This document shows, piece after piece, positions 18,384-26,336 of a stretch of DNA of 64,000 nt. The DNA is taken from NCBI RefSeq assembly GCF_002153375.1, contig NZ_MTBQ01000004.1:310001-374000 (forward strand). Direction: 5' to 3'. Position 1 is the first letter of the stretch; each line of letters starts with the position of its first letter. A program made the translations under genes and the position numbers. A model generated the notes under the pieces. It searched no databases. It was given only the letters and a program-made list of their open reading frames with translations, and was not told the origin of the DNA. Source of the DNA: Oceanobacillus rekensis (GTDB taxonomy: Bacteria; Bacillota; Bacilli; Bacillales; Amphibacillaceae).

Positions 18384-19604
18384 TTATTTAATTATCTGTA
18401 CCTGCTTAATCGACCTACCCTCAACCTCTAAAATCCTAAATGTAAGGTTTTCCCATTCAATGACATCGCCATCTTTAGGAAACTCATTAAATTCCTTTAA
18501 GAGAAACCCTGCAAGAACGTCTTCTTCTTCAGGTATATCGGTGTTGAAAATGGAATTCAACCGATGGAGGGTGATCTTACCATCACAAACAATTTCAGTT
18601 TCTGTAAGATTTTCGACGAGGGCATCCGTATCGATGTCCATTTCGTCCTCTATTTCCAAACCAATCATTGCTTCAATAATATCTTCGTGCGTCAAGATAC
18701 CTTCTGTTCCACCATATTCATCCAACACGATTGCCATATGTTTTTTCTCTTTTGTCATCTTGCGGAAGACGTATTCAATCGAGTGGAATTCATATACTGT
18801 CAATGGATCTGTATCACTGTAGTACTTAAGTGACTTTCCAATTTCAACAGTCCAGGCAATCAGGTATTTAGAATGGAAAACACCTACAATATTATCAATA
18901 TCATCTTCGTAGATCGGATACCTTGTAAATGGATTTTGAAGAACCGTGTCTCTCACTTCTTCATAAGTTGCCGTACTAGGAAGTGAAACAATTTCTACAC
19001 GTGGTGTGTTAAGTACGTCCTTTACATTCATATTATAAAAATCGAGGACCCCTTTGATACGGTTGGATTCATCATCTTTAAATGTGCCTTCTGAGTCAGC
19101 AATATCTACAATTGCTCTTAGTTCTTCCTTGGAAATCGATGTATTGTTTGGTTGGCCCTTGGAAAGTGCCTTTGTAATCAATCCCGTTAATCCATTTAGG
19201 AATATCGTAATCGGTTTCAATATTGTTACAACAATTTTAATGATCGGATAAACGAGATATGAAATCCGATCTGGAAAACTCGCTGCAATGGACTTTGGGA
19301 TTACCTCAGAAAATATAATAATCGCAACTGTTAAAACAGCGGAAGCTATGGCGACATTCCATCCGTATTCAAGTGCCAACATGGTAACAAGTGTTGGCAG
19401 TAATATATTGGAAATATTATTTCCAATTAATATGGCCGTAATAAACTCACTTGGCTTTGAAACCAGGTCTAAAATTTTCCTGGCTTTTTCATCATTATTG
19501 TTGGCCTTTGATTGAAGTCTCATTTTATTTGTAGCTGTTAATGCTGTTTCACTTCCAGAAAAGAAGAATGAAACAAATAGTAATACGATGATCGCAATGA
19601 TCAC
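18384..19604 (-). CDS. Hemolysin C/CorC-family (CNNM) membrane protein with CBS pair
   Basis: This protein of about 406 residues has an N-terminal CNNM (DUF21) domain with helices near 1-25, 65-90, 95-120 and 125-150 and the motif SGSETALTATNKMRLQ. Two CBS domains follow (about 200-320), then a C-terminal CorC_HlyC domain with DGKITLHRLNSIF and AGFLLKEFNEFPKDGD. Relatives handle magnesium or cobalt efflux or homeostasis. I place the start at GTG 19604, because GGGGAGGA lies eight bases upstream and it opens directly into the first helix; an in-frame start at 19634 is less likely. No operon partner is clear. Confidence 0.88.
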   Translation of the reverse strand: MIIAIIVLLFVSFFFSGSETALTATNKMRLQSKANNNDEKARKILDLVSKPSEFITAILIGNNISNILLPTLVTMLALEYGWNVAIASAVLTVAIIIFSEVIPKSIAASFPDRISYLVYPIIKIVVTILKPITIFLNGLTGLITKALSKGQPNNTSISKEELRAIVDIADSEGTFKDDESNRIKGVLDFYNMNVKDVLNTPRVEIVSLPSTATYEEVRDTVLQNPFTRYPIYEDDIDNIVGVFHSKYLIAWTVEIGKSLKYYSDTDPLTVYEFHSIEYVFRKMTKEKKHMAIVLDEYGGTEGILTHEDIIEAMIGLEIEDEMDIDTDALVENLTETEIVCDGKITLHRLNSIFNTDIPEEEDVLAGFLLKEFNEFPKDGDVIEWENLTFRILEVEGRSIKQVQIIK

Positions 19605-19806
19605 GAGTAAATTCCTCCCCTTACATATACACAAAATAGTTGAGTTAACTATAACTTATTTATCTCTAATAAAAAAGTATTATGTCTCTGTATCTGATTA
19701 CATTTGCAACTTTTTTCATTCTAAAATTGGCATCATGGTGTATTTGATTACTCCATAATCCGAAATATAAGTATGTTTACAGTAAGTATCCAAAAAGCAA
19801 CCTACA

Positions 19807-19833
19807 GAAAAGCACTTTCATGATGTGAAAGTG
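19807..19833 (-). terminator. Terminator of the TraB-family gene
   Basis: CACTTTCA (19813-19820) and TGAAAGTG (19826-19833) are followed on the minus strand by CTTTTCTG. It lies 15 bases past the stop. Confidence 0.75.
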
Positions 19834-19847
19834 ACTTTCTTAATTTT

Positions 19848-21017
19848 TTAGGATAGATTCTCGATAAATACCCGAATGACATCAATGCCACCTATTAATG
19901 TGCCTAAAGAGCTTCCTAAGTTTGCAAAAATGACGACAAGCAATACCCGAGTAACTTTATTTCTCCAAAATCCCTTTACGGTGTGTACGTCATCCGATAA
20001 GCTTTCAAAGTCGCCGACATTTGGCTTCTTAATATAGGCTTGTGCAAATCCAGCGAACCAGCCCGCAGCAAGCAGTGGATTCAATGACGTTATTGGCGCT
20101 GCCACAAATGCAGTTACGATTGCTAGTGGATGTGCAAGTGCTACGATTGCTCCGATTGCTGACATAGAACCATTCCATAGTACCCAGCTAATAGTTTGTT
20201 GTAGACCTGCAGAGGGATTCATATAGAATGTATAAGCAATAATGGCAAGAATTAAAACTGGAATTGTCCATCCAATAACTTTTGGAGCTTTAGATTTTTT
20301 TGGACGTTGCGTAAGCCGCTTTAAATCATGTTCTCTATGGATTTCCTTTGTTATTCCTGGAACATGTGCTGCACCAAGGATCGCTACAACTTTTTCTCCA
20401 GGTGCATTCTTTATTTTCTGTGAGAGGTACTGGTCCCGCTCATCAATAAGTGGCGTTTTTAATTTAGGAAAGTGATCCGTAAATTCTTGAAGCATCGCGT
20501 TAATCGTATCCTGCTCTTTCATCTTTTCCAATTCATCTTCAGATATCTTATCATTGCTGAAGATACTGCCAATTACTTGCATTAAGAGCATTGTTTTGCC
20601 TTTCAATCCAATATTTCCCCATATACGGGAGAAAGTGACTTGAATATCTCTGTCAGCCAAAACCAACTCAGCATTATTTTCCTTCGCTGACTCTATACCT
20701 TGAATCATTTCCTGTCCAGCATTAATACCAAACTGTTTCGCCATCCGTTTCTGGAAGGATGATATTGCCAAGTTCATCAATAATAGTGTTGCTTTTTTGC
20801 CTTTTATTATTTCAAAAATATCGGTATCCTTCCATTTATTACCTTCTGAAATAGATTGATACCGTCCCTCATCAAGTTCAATACAAACAGAATCCGGCTG
20901 TTCTGCCTCGATAACTTCTTTTACTTGCTCTGCACTATGCTTGGAAACATGTGCTGTTCCAATCAGGATATACTCTTTATTATTCATATGTAATCGGGTA
21001 ATATTTTCTTCGGTCAT
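19848..21017 (-). CDS. TraB/PrgY-family membrane protein
   Basis: A 389-residue protein. The N-terminal TraB domain carries IGTAHVSKHSAEQV, CIELDEGRYQ and AAHVPGI, the spaced His/Glu motifs thought to make a Tiki/TraB-type metalloprotease fold. Four or more membrane helices fill residues about 245-385. In enterococci relatives (TraB/PrgY) reduce the activity of sex-pheromone peptides; archaeal and bacillar homologs have no proven role. AAGGAAGG lies before the ATG. It is a single gene with its own terminator. Confidence 0.85.
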   Translation of the reverse strand: MTEENITRLHMNNKEYILIGTAHVSKHSAEQVKEVIEAEQPDSVCIELDEGRYQSISEGNKWKDTDIFEIIKGKKATLLLMNLAISSFQKRMAKQFGINAGQEMIQGIESAKENNAELVLADRDIQVTFSRIWGNIGLKGKTMLLMQVIGSIFSNDKISEDELEKMKEQDTINAMLQEFTDHFPKLKTPLIDERDQYLSQKIKNAPGEKVVAILGAAHVPGITKEIHREHDLKRLTQRPKKSKAPKVIGWTIPVLILAIIAYTFYMNPSAGLQQTISWVLWNGSMSAIGAIVALAHPLAIVTAFVAAPITSLNPLLAAGWFAGFAQAYIKKPNVGDFESLSDDVHTVKGFWRNKVTRVLLVVIFANLGSSLGTLIGGIDVIRVFIENLS

Positions 21018-21682
21018 AGTTAAACCTTCCTTTATAAACTACATCAGTATTCTTATTCTAATACAAGCTATCTTAATCATAAACTAGAATGGCATAAAAT
21101 AGAAATTAAATTTTAAAATACAGCGAGGAATTGGATACTAATATGGAAGACGTGCCAGAATAAAACCCCTTAATAGGCTAATGGACAATGAGATTGAACA
21201 GGGAGTTACTTAAACATAATGGAGCAAGCGATGACCGTTAGCTATTGATTGGAACACCACTGCTGGATGATAGTCATGCACTGCATACTCTTGTTGCTCT
21301 GATACAAGTCTCATTACTTCACCAGAAGCACGTTCTGAATCCCAAGGGGTTAATACTAGTTCGATTTCTTCTCCACCTACCGTCTCTTCTCCTTCTGTCC
21401 ATTTATTTACTTTATCTTGATTCTCTTCTACCCAATTATTTGCTGCTTCCTCAAAGTTACGTCTAATAATATAAACTATATAATCATAGAAATACTCATT
21501 TTTATTCCGTATTATGTAAAATAATGATTAAGAATAAACTTTTAATTTGCAAGTAAAAAGGGATTTTGGGCGGGTCACGGAAATGGCCATAAAAAGACAA
21601 AAGCTACTTATTTTTGCAGACTACTTTTATGGTATGATGATTTAAATTGAAATCAAAAAGATTTGAATAGGTGGGATAATCC
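21018..21682. other. Intergenic region carrying a decayed betaine-binding gene fragment
   Basis: Apart from the fragment at 21210-21455 nothing with coding character is visible. The flanks are AT-rich and unstructured. Confidence 0.6.
21210..21455 (-). pseudogene. Fragment of a tandem-domain glycine-betaine-binding protein
   Basis: The minus strand reads FEEAANNWVEENQDKV then NKWTEGEETVGGEEIEL, VLTPWDSERASGEVM and PAVVFQSIANG before frame loss and a stop at 21210. The first part matches the C-terminus of OpuAC-type proteins; compare EEAAATWVEENSDKVAEWTEG in the intact gene at 33748. The second part matches the N-terminus of a second binding domain (compare GQEIELAYVEWDTEVAS). It is therefore the junction of a fused two-domain binding protein. 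There is no start codon or ribosome site and both ends are lost. It is a dead gene piece, not an expressed ORF. Confidence 0.8.
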
Positions 21683-22228
21683 ATGTTCATCTATGAAGTG
21701 GATGAGAATGTAAAATTAAAACAATTGAAACTGCAGGATGCGAATGAGCTATTTGAATTAACCGATTATGCTCGCGATTACCTTCGTGAGTGGTTGCCAT
21801 GGATAGACACGACCATCAAGCCTGAAGATACATTGGCTTTTATTGATCAAACATTAAAAGCCGCTGAATTTAAAACTGGTTTTACTACCGGGATTTTCTT
21901 TAAAGAGAAATTAGTTGGAGTGATTGGTTTTAATCAATTGGACTGGGCAAACAATATTGGTTATATCGGTTATTGGCTTTCCCCAGATTACCAAGGGCGC
22001 GGCATCATGACAAATGCTGTTAAAGCACTAATCGACTATGCCTTCTCTCAGTTAAAGCTCAACCGGGTGGACATTCGGGCAGCATATGAAAACAAGAAAA
22101 GCAGGTCGATACCCGAACGTCTTGGTTTCAGTAAAGAAGGGCAAATCAGACAGGCAGAATGGTTGTCTGATCATTTTGTAGATCATGTTGTGTATGGCAT
22201 GCTCGCAAGTGATTGGTACAGATTTTAA
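21683..22228 (+). CDS. GNAT N-acetyltransferase, ribosomal-protein-serine acetyltransferase type
   Basis: A 181-residue GNAT-fold enzyme similar to YdaF/RimJ-RimL proteins. It has the N-terminal LRPLQ-like KLKQLKLQDANELFEL, the YLREWLPWID segment, and the acetyl-CoA-binding motif Q-G-R-G-I-M in SPDYQGRGIMTNAVKAL near residues 103-120, ending with RLGFSKEGQIRQAEW. It would acetylate the N-terminus of a ribosomal protein or another amine. The ATG has AGGTGG seven bases upstream. It converges with the DUF3889 gene and shares a terminator. Confidence 0.9.
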   Translation: MFIYEVDENVKLKQLKLQDANELFELTDYARDYLREWLPWIDTTIKPEDTLAFIDQTLKAAEFKTGFTTGIFFKEKLVGVIGFNQLDWANNIGYIGYWLSPDYQGRGIMTNAVKALIDYAFSQLKLNRVDIRAAYENKKSRSIPERLGFSKEGQIRQAEWLSDHFVDHVVYGMLASDWYRF

Positions 22229-22255
22229 TTTGGAGATGGTAATTTTCCCTTAAGC

Positions 22256-22297
22256 GAAGAAACGGATAAGTAACAGGAGCTACTGATCCGTTTCTTC
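22256..22297. terminator. Bidirectional terminator overlapping a stop codon
   Basis: Twelve-base arms GAAGAAACGGAT (22256-22267) and ATCCGTTTCTTC (22286-22297). One arm encodes the last residues of the DUF3889 protein (stop at 22280). It serves two converging genes. Confidence 0.7.
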
Positions 22298-22633
22298 AAA
22301 GGTTATATTTATCAGTTCATCTGTCTCCATATCATATTCAATGTCAATAATGACTCCAAACTCTCTACTTTCTTCCTTTAACCATAACTTAAACTTCTCT
22401 ACCGCTCTAGCATCAGGAGTTGTTTCTTTACCAATATGCAGATAATCAATCACTTTCGCTTTCGGGTACTTTGATTTCGTTTCCTTTACAGCAAGTTGCC
22501 CCCACTTCGCATAGGATGGAATCCCTTCCTCTGTTTGCGCTGTTACATTGTTTTGATTTTGTACAGATGTGAAGGTATTCGAGACAAGGATCAGTACAAT
22601 AGCAATAGCGATAGATAAATAAATTTTTCTCAA
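22280..22633 (-). CDS. DUF3889 secreted protein
   Basis: A 117-residue exported protein. The N-terminal hydrophobic stretch (IYLSIAIAIVLILVSNTF) is a likely signal peptide, followed by the DUF3889 domain with SYAKWGQLAVKETKSKYPKA and VIDYLHIGKE, and an acidic end. Family members are small Bacillus proteins of unknown function, probably periplasmic or wall-associated. It starts with TTG six bases after AAAGGAGGT, a strong site. It is a single gene. Confidence 0.8.
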   Translation of the reverse strand: MRKIYLSIAIAIVLILVSNTFTSVQNQNNVTAQTEEGIPSYAKWGQLAVKETKSKYPKAKVIDYLHIGKETTPDARAVEKFKLWLKEESREFGVIIDIEYDMETDELINITFEETDQ

Positions 22634-22654
22634 GTTTTCAACCTCCTTTAGCTA

Positions 22655-22745
22655 CGTCCAGCTACAGCGCTTAAACGTATTGAACTTCCCTAACCTCTGT
22701 ACCGATAAGTCATCATCGGCTCGATCGGGCTCATACGTCGCTAAT
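22655..22745. repeat. Interspersed repeat, partial copy related to 33355-33450
   Basis: The stretch with CTTCCCTAACCTCTG and GATAAGTCATCATCGGCTC closely resembles CTTCCTGACACCTCCG and GATAAGTCAACATCGACTC at 33400-33437. Both lie in intergenic DNA with locally raised GC. Function unknown. Confidence 0.5.
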
Positions 22746-22809
22746 TGCGCACTTCCGCTTTTGTTATTAGGATGTGTAAATCGAGCAATTTTATTAAATC
22801 CAACAACAA

Positions 22810-22842
22810 TTAAACCTCCTCATTTATTTTGAGGAGGTTTAA
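22810..22842 (-). terminator. Terminator downstream of aroD
   Basis: Thirteen-base arms TTAAACCTCCTCA (22810-22822) and TGAGGAGGTTTAA (22830-22842) enclose a seven-base loop, with TTGTTGTTG following on the minus strand. Confidence 0.7.
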
Positions 22843-22843
22843 C

Positions 22844-22857
22844 ATTTCCCGGGAAAT
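22844..22857. promoter_or_regulatory. Noc-binding site (perfect palindrome)
   Basis: ATTTCCCGGGAAAT is identical to the Noc-binding consensus of Bacillus subtilis. Noc, encoded at 52065-52919, binds such sites and recruits the chromosome to the membrane to block division over the nucleoid. Confidence 0.85.
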
Positions 22858-23019
22858 ATCGACAAATGATGGGAAATTTGTCGAATACTTCTTTTTGCAA
22901 TTTGATGCCATTTTGTTAATTTTCTAACATATCAACAGGCTTATTAACAGAAATAGGGGATAACTCTCCTAATTTAATGAAAGTATCCTGAATACTTAAA
23001 AGTTACCCACAGAAGTTAT

Positions 23020-23784
23020 TTATAAATTATGGTGTAACAGTTCCAGAGCCCCGCGCAATTCGACAACCGATACTTGTCCCGGTGCAGACGCTTGCCCTAC
23101 AGCACCGAATGTTAATGCGGAACCGAAGACCTCTCCAGCTAAACGACTGATCACGCCTTGTCCGGACATGGACATCGTAATAATTGGACGATCAGCATGT
23201 TCCTCCTTCATAATTCTTGTCGCATCCATTAATGTCAGTACATCTTTAGGGCATGTCGGCATAACGGCAATCTTCGGTATGTCTCCACCTAATTCCTGTG
23301 CCCGTTTCAACCTCGAAATAATCTCCTTCTTTTCAGGTGTTTGATGAAAATCATGGTTGGAAATAATTACAAACGTCTGATGTTGATGCGCTGTTTCAAT
23401 TAATGCCCGTATATCTTTCTCTTCATTAAACAATTCCACATCAATCAGATCAACCTTGCCCGTTTCGGAAATGATCCGATTTAATTCCATATAGTAGCTG
23501 TAGCTTATCTCTTTTTCCCCACCTTCTTTAGCACTGCGGAAGGTGAAGATAAGGGGAGCTTCAGGTAAAATATCGCGAATTGCATCCAATGCTACCTTCA
23601 CTTTCTCTATATCTTCTACTTGTTCGAAAAAGTCAACACGCCATTCCAGGACATCATACTCTACCTGCTTTAGAAAAATTACTTCTTTTTTTAATTGTTC
23701 AAGTGTTTTACTGACCAGTGGCACACAAATCTTCGGTATTCCTTCCCCAATGACAACATCTTTAACCTTAACAGTATGATTCAT
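23020..23784 (-). CDS. aroD: 3-dehydroquinate dehydratase, type I
   Basis: A 254-residue class I dehydroquinase of the shikimate pathway, converting 3-dehydroquinate to 3-dehydroshikimate through a Schiff base. The catalytic residues are visible: His144 in ISNHDFHQTP and Lys171 in PKIAVMP. The substrate-binding EWRVDFFEQ sits near residue 47 and the closing GQVSVVELR near the C-terminus. No other aro gene is near. The gene follows the ABC exporter by 15 bases on the same strand and may be cotranscribed with it. A hairpin terminator lies about 180 bases past the stop. Confidence 0.96.
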   Translation of the reverse strand: MNHTVKVKDVVIGEGIPKICVPLVSKTLEQLKKEVIFLKQVEYDVLEWRVDFFEQVEDIEKVKVALDAIRDILPEAPLIFTFRSAKEGGEKEISYSYYMELNRIISETGKVDLIDVELFNEEKDIRALIETAHQHQTFVIISNHDFHQTPEKKEIISRLKRAQELGGDIPKIAVMPTCPKDVLTLMDATRIMKEEHADRPIITMSMSGQGVISRLAGEVFGSALTFGAVGQASAPGQVSVVELRGALELLHHNL

Positions 23785-23799
23785 TATTTGACCCCTCCA

Positions 23800-25515
23800 T
23801 TAACTCATCTGTACATTATGCAATTGTGCAAATATACCGTTACGCTCCAGCAGTTCTTTATGACTGCCTTCCTCTTCAATTCCATTCTTTGTGACTACCA
23901 TAATCCGATCTGCGTTTTTAATTGTTGCAAGACGGTGGGCTATCACAAGCGTTGTACGATTCTTTGCAAGTTCATTTAGTGCCTGTTGGATAATCATTTC
24001 TGTTTCGGTATCGAGTGCAGATGTTGCTTCATCGAGAATTAGGATTGGTGGGTTTTTTAAGAACATACGTGCAATTGCAATACGTTGCTTCTGTCCTCCT
24101 GACAATTTCAATCCACGCTCACCAACCTGTGTTTCATATCCATCTGGCAATTCTTTAATAAATTCTTCCATATGGGCCTGTTTTGCCGCACGCTCAATTT
24201 CTTCGTTAGTAGCATCGAGTTTCCCATAAGCAATATTTTCACGCAATGTCCCTGTAAATAAGAAAACATCCTGTTGGACAACACCAATCTGACTGCGTAG
24301 CGATTCTTTCTTTATATCACGAATATCGATTCCATCAATTTTAATACTGCCATCATTCACATCATAAAAACGTGGAATCAGAGAAGATATGGTCGTCTTT
24401 CCAGCACCTGATGGACCGACAAAAGCGACTGTTTCACCTGCATGGATATCAAAACTGATTGACTTTAATACAGGCTCATGGGATGTCTCATAGCCAAACG
24501 TTACGTTATTAAATGTGATATCGCCCAATACATTCTTCATGTCCTCCGCATCTTTACGGTCCTGTACATCAGGGTTCACATCCATCAATTCCGTAAATCG
24601 TTTAAACCCTGCCATTCCCTTTGGGTACATTTCCAATAAGGCAGTAATCTTATTAATTGGATTCGTCAATACATTCACAAACAATATAAAACTAACAAGT
24701 TCACCATAAGACAAACGGCCATTAAAGTTCAGCCATGCTCCAGCAACAAGGACAAGTAATGTAATTAAACGCATGAGCAAATAAATATTAGAATGAACAA
24801 TTGCCATTACTTTATATGCACCAATCTTCGCTTTTTGGAAGCTTTTATTATCCTTCGAGAAACGCTCCAACTCAAAGGGCTCATTAGTAAAGGACTGTAC
24901 AACCCTTACACCTGAAACAGCATCCTCGACCCGGGCATTTACACCGGCAATTTTCTCATACATCGTTTTCCATGATTTATTCATTCGGATATTGCCAAAG
25001 GTTATCAGGAAAATCAGGATAGGAACAGCAATCAAAATTATTAATGCCAATGTAGGATTTATTGTAAACATAATTATGAAAGCCCCAAGAAATGTCATGA
25101 TTGAAATGAAAAAGTCTTCTGGACCGTGATGTGCAAGTTCTCCTAAATCAAACAGATCGTTCGTAATTCGACTCATAATATGTCCGGTCTTTGTGTTATC
25201 AAAAAATCGGAATGATTGCATTTGTACATGTTGAAATAGGTCCTTGCGCATATCGGTTTCTATGTTTACTCCAAGCTTATGACCGATATAGGTGACCACA
25301 TACTGTAAATAGGTGCTAACGATATAAACAAGCAACAACAGTACCGCAACAGTAACAATTAGATTCCAGTCATCGCCAGGTAACAGTTCATCAATAAACC
25401 ATTGCACAGCTAATGGAAATGCCAATTCAAGCAGTGCAACGATTAATGCTGCAGAGAAATCAATAATAAATAACCGCTTATGCGGCTTATAATAGGAAAA
25501 AAATCGCCGAATCAA
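23800..25515 (-). CDS. ABC exporter half-transporter, MsbA/Sav1866-like
   Basis: An ABC multidrug/lipid exporter half-molecule of about 571 residues that should work as a homodimer. Six membrane helices fill residues 1-300. The nucleotide-binding domain has GPSGAGKTT (Walker A), a Q-loop in GVVQQDVFLF, LSGGQKQRIAIAR (signature), LILDEATSALD (Walker B) and IAHRLATI (H-loop). I prefer TTG 25515 as the start because AAAGGGAG lies eight bases before it; the in-frame GTG at 25524 abuts that same site with no spacer. Substrate unknown. Confidence 0.92.
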   Translation of the reverse strand: MIRRFFSYYKPHKRLFIIDFSAALIVALLELAFPLAVQWFIDELLPGDDWNLIVTVAVLLLLVYIVSTYLQYVVTYIGHKLGVNIETDMRKDLFQHVQMQSFRFFDNTKTGHIMSRITNDLFDLGELAHHGPEDFFISIMTFLGAFIIMFTINPTLALIILIAVPILIFLITFGNIRMNKSWKTMYEKIAGVNARVEDAVSGVRVVQSFTNEPFELERFSKDNKSFQKAKIGAYKVMAIVHSNIYLLMRLITLLVLVAGAWLNFNGRLSYGELVSFILFVNVLTNPINKITALLEMYPKGMAGFKRFTELMDVNPDVQDRKDAEDMKNVLGDITFNNVTFGYETSHEPVLKSISFDIHAGETVAFVGPSGAGKTTISSLIPRFYDVNDGSIKIDGIDIRDIKKESLRSQIGVVQQDVFLFTGTLRENIAYGKLDATNEEIERAAKQAHMEEFIKELPDGYETQVGERGLKLSGGQKQRIAIARMFLKNPPILILDEATSALDTETEMIIQQALNELAKNRTTLVIAHRLATIKNADRIMVVTKNGIEEEGSHKELLERNGIFAQLHNVQMS

Positions 25516-25563
25516 TAATCGCACTCCCTTTAATTCTTAGTCTAAAGAAAATTATAGAGTTAA

Positions 25564-25572
25564 TTATCCACA
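25564..25572 (+). promoter_or_regulatory. DnaA box
   Basis: TTATCCACA, the perfect DnaA-box consensus, lies upstream of the ABC exporter. A one-mismatch copy, TTGTCCACA, lies at 25651-25659. Confidence 0.55.
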
Positions 25573-25704
25573 TTAGCAATTAAGAGATTCATGCGAAACT
25601 TGATGTGTGATTTTTATCGGGATTTTTGAATATCCTCTTTACAGGAAAGATTGTCCACAATGAAACATAGATTAGTACAAAGGATGAATCAGGGAGGTTA
25701 ATCA

Positions 25705-26085
25705 TTGAATAGAATGGAGACAACAAAATGGATTTGCTATGCTATTGGCTATGTATTTGTTACTGCAGGAATAATGAAATTGGTTAATGCTGATTTTAAA
25801 GGGGTGTTCTTTGGTCTTGGACTGCCTTTTCCCGAGCAGACTTTATTTTTAGTGGCAATTGTGGAACTCGCTTGTGGGATGTTGATTATAGGAAGGATGT
25901 ATATGAAGATAGCTGTACCACCACTCCTGTTAATTATGCTCGGTGCACTTTATTTCTCCAAACTACCAATTTTGTGGACGGAGGGACTTCTCTCCTTCGC
26001 TATGGGTGCGCGATTGGATATTGTCATGATAATTCTATTGCTGCTTCTTTGGCAAAACGTTAGGAGAGCTAAAATAATAACTTAA
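25705..26085 (+). CDS. DoxX-like membrane protein
   Basis: A 126-residue protein with four hydrophobic helices (about 8-25, 45-65, 68-90 and 100-120) in the DoxX arrangement, including GYVFVTAGIMKLVNADF near the first helix and VAIVELACGMLIIGR near the second. DoxX-family proteins are small membrane subunits linked to redox and thiosulfate metabolism, but most have no known partner. AGGGAGG lies seven bases before TTG 25705, so I keep this start; an ATG at 25714 is possible. It converges with htrA. Confidence 0.78.
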   Translation: MNRMETTKWICYAIGYVFVTAGIMKLVNADFKGVFFGLGLPFPEQTLFLVAIVELACGMLIIGRMYMKIAVPPLLLIMLGALYFSKLPILWTEGLLSFAMGARLDIVMIILLLLLWQNVRRAKIIT

Positions 26086-26154
26086 TTAACAAGATGGATT
26101 ATAAACATGTTGATAACTCGTGTATAACATCCAAATATTATGTATAACTTATGG

Positions 26155-26257
26155 TTATCCACAATTTTATCCACATATGCACAGGTGTTCGTACTTATTT
26201 TGTTATGGAACGTCTTTTCTATTCCATATATTGATTCACTCTAGAAACTTATCCACG
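26155..26257. promoter_or_regulatory. DnaA-box cluster between doxX-like gene and htrA
   Basis: Two perfect TTATCCACA boxes (26155-26163 and 26167-26175) lie 12 bases apart, followed by TTATCCACG at 26249-26257 and the inverse near-match TGTGCATAA. All are within an AT-rich spacer between two convergent genes, where promoters are not expected. Confidence 0.6.
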
Positions 26258-26336
26258 TTTTGTGCATAAGTATTGAAAACTGTTGATAACTATTTACGCA
26301 TAAATTAATGCAAACTCCCTTTACGGGAGTTTACCC

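Larger units (their letters stand above)
22634..23019. other. Intergenic region with repeat, terminator and Noc site
   Basis: From left to right it holds a degenerate interspersed repeat (about 22655-22745), the aroD terminator (22810-22842) and a perfect Noc-binding palindrome (22844-22857). No gene was seen. Confidence 0.6.
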
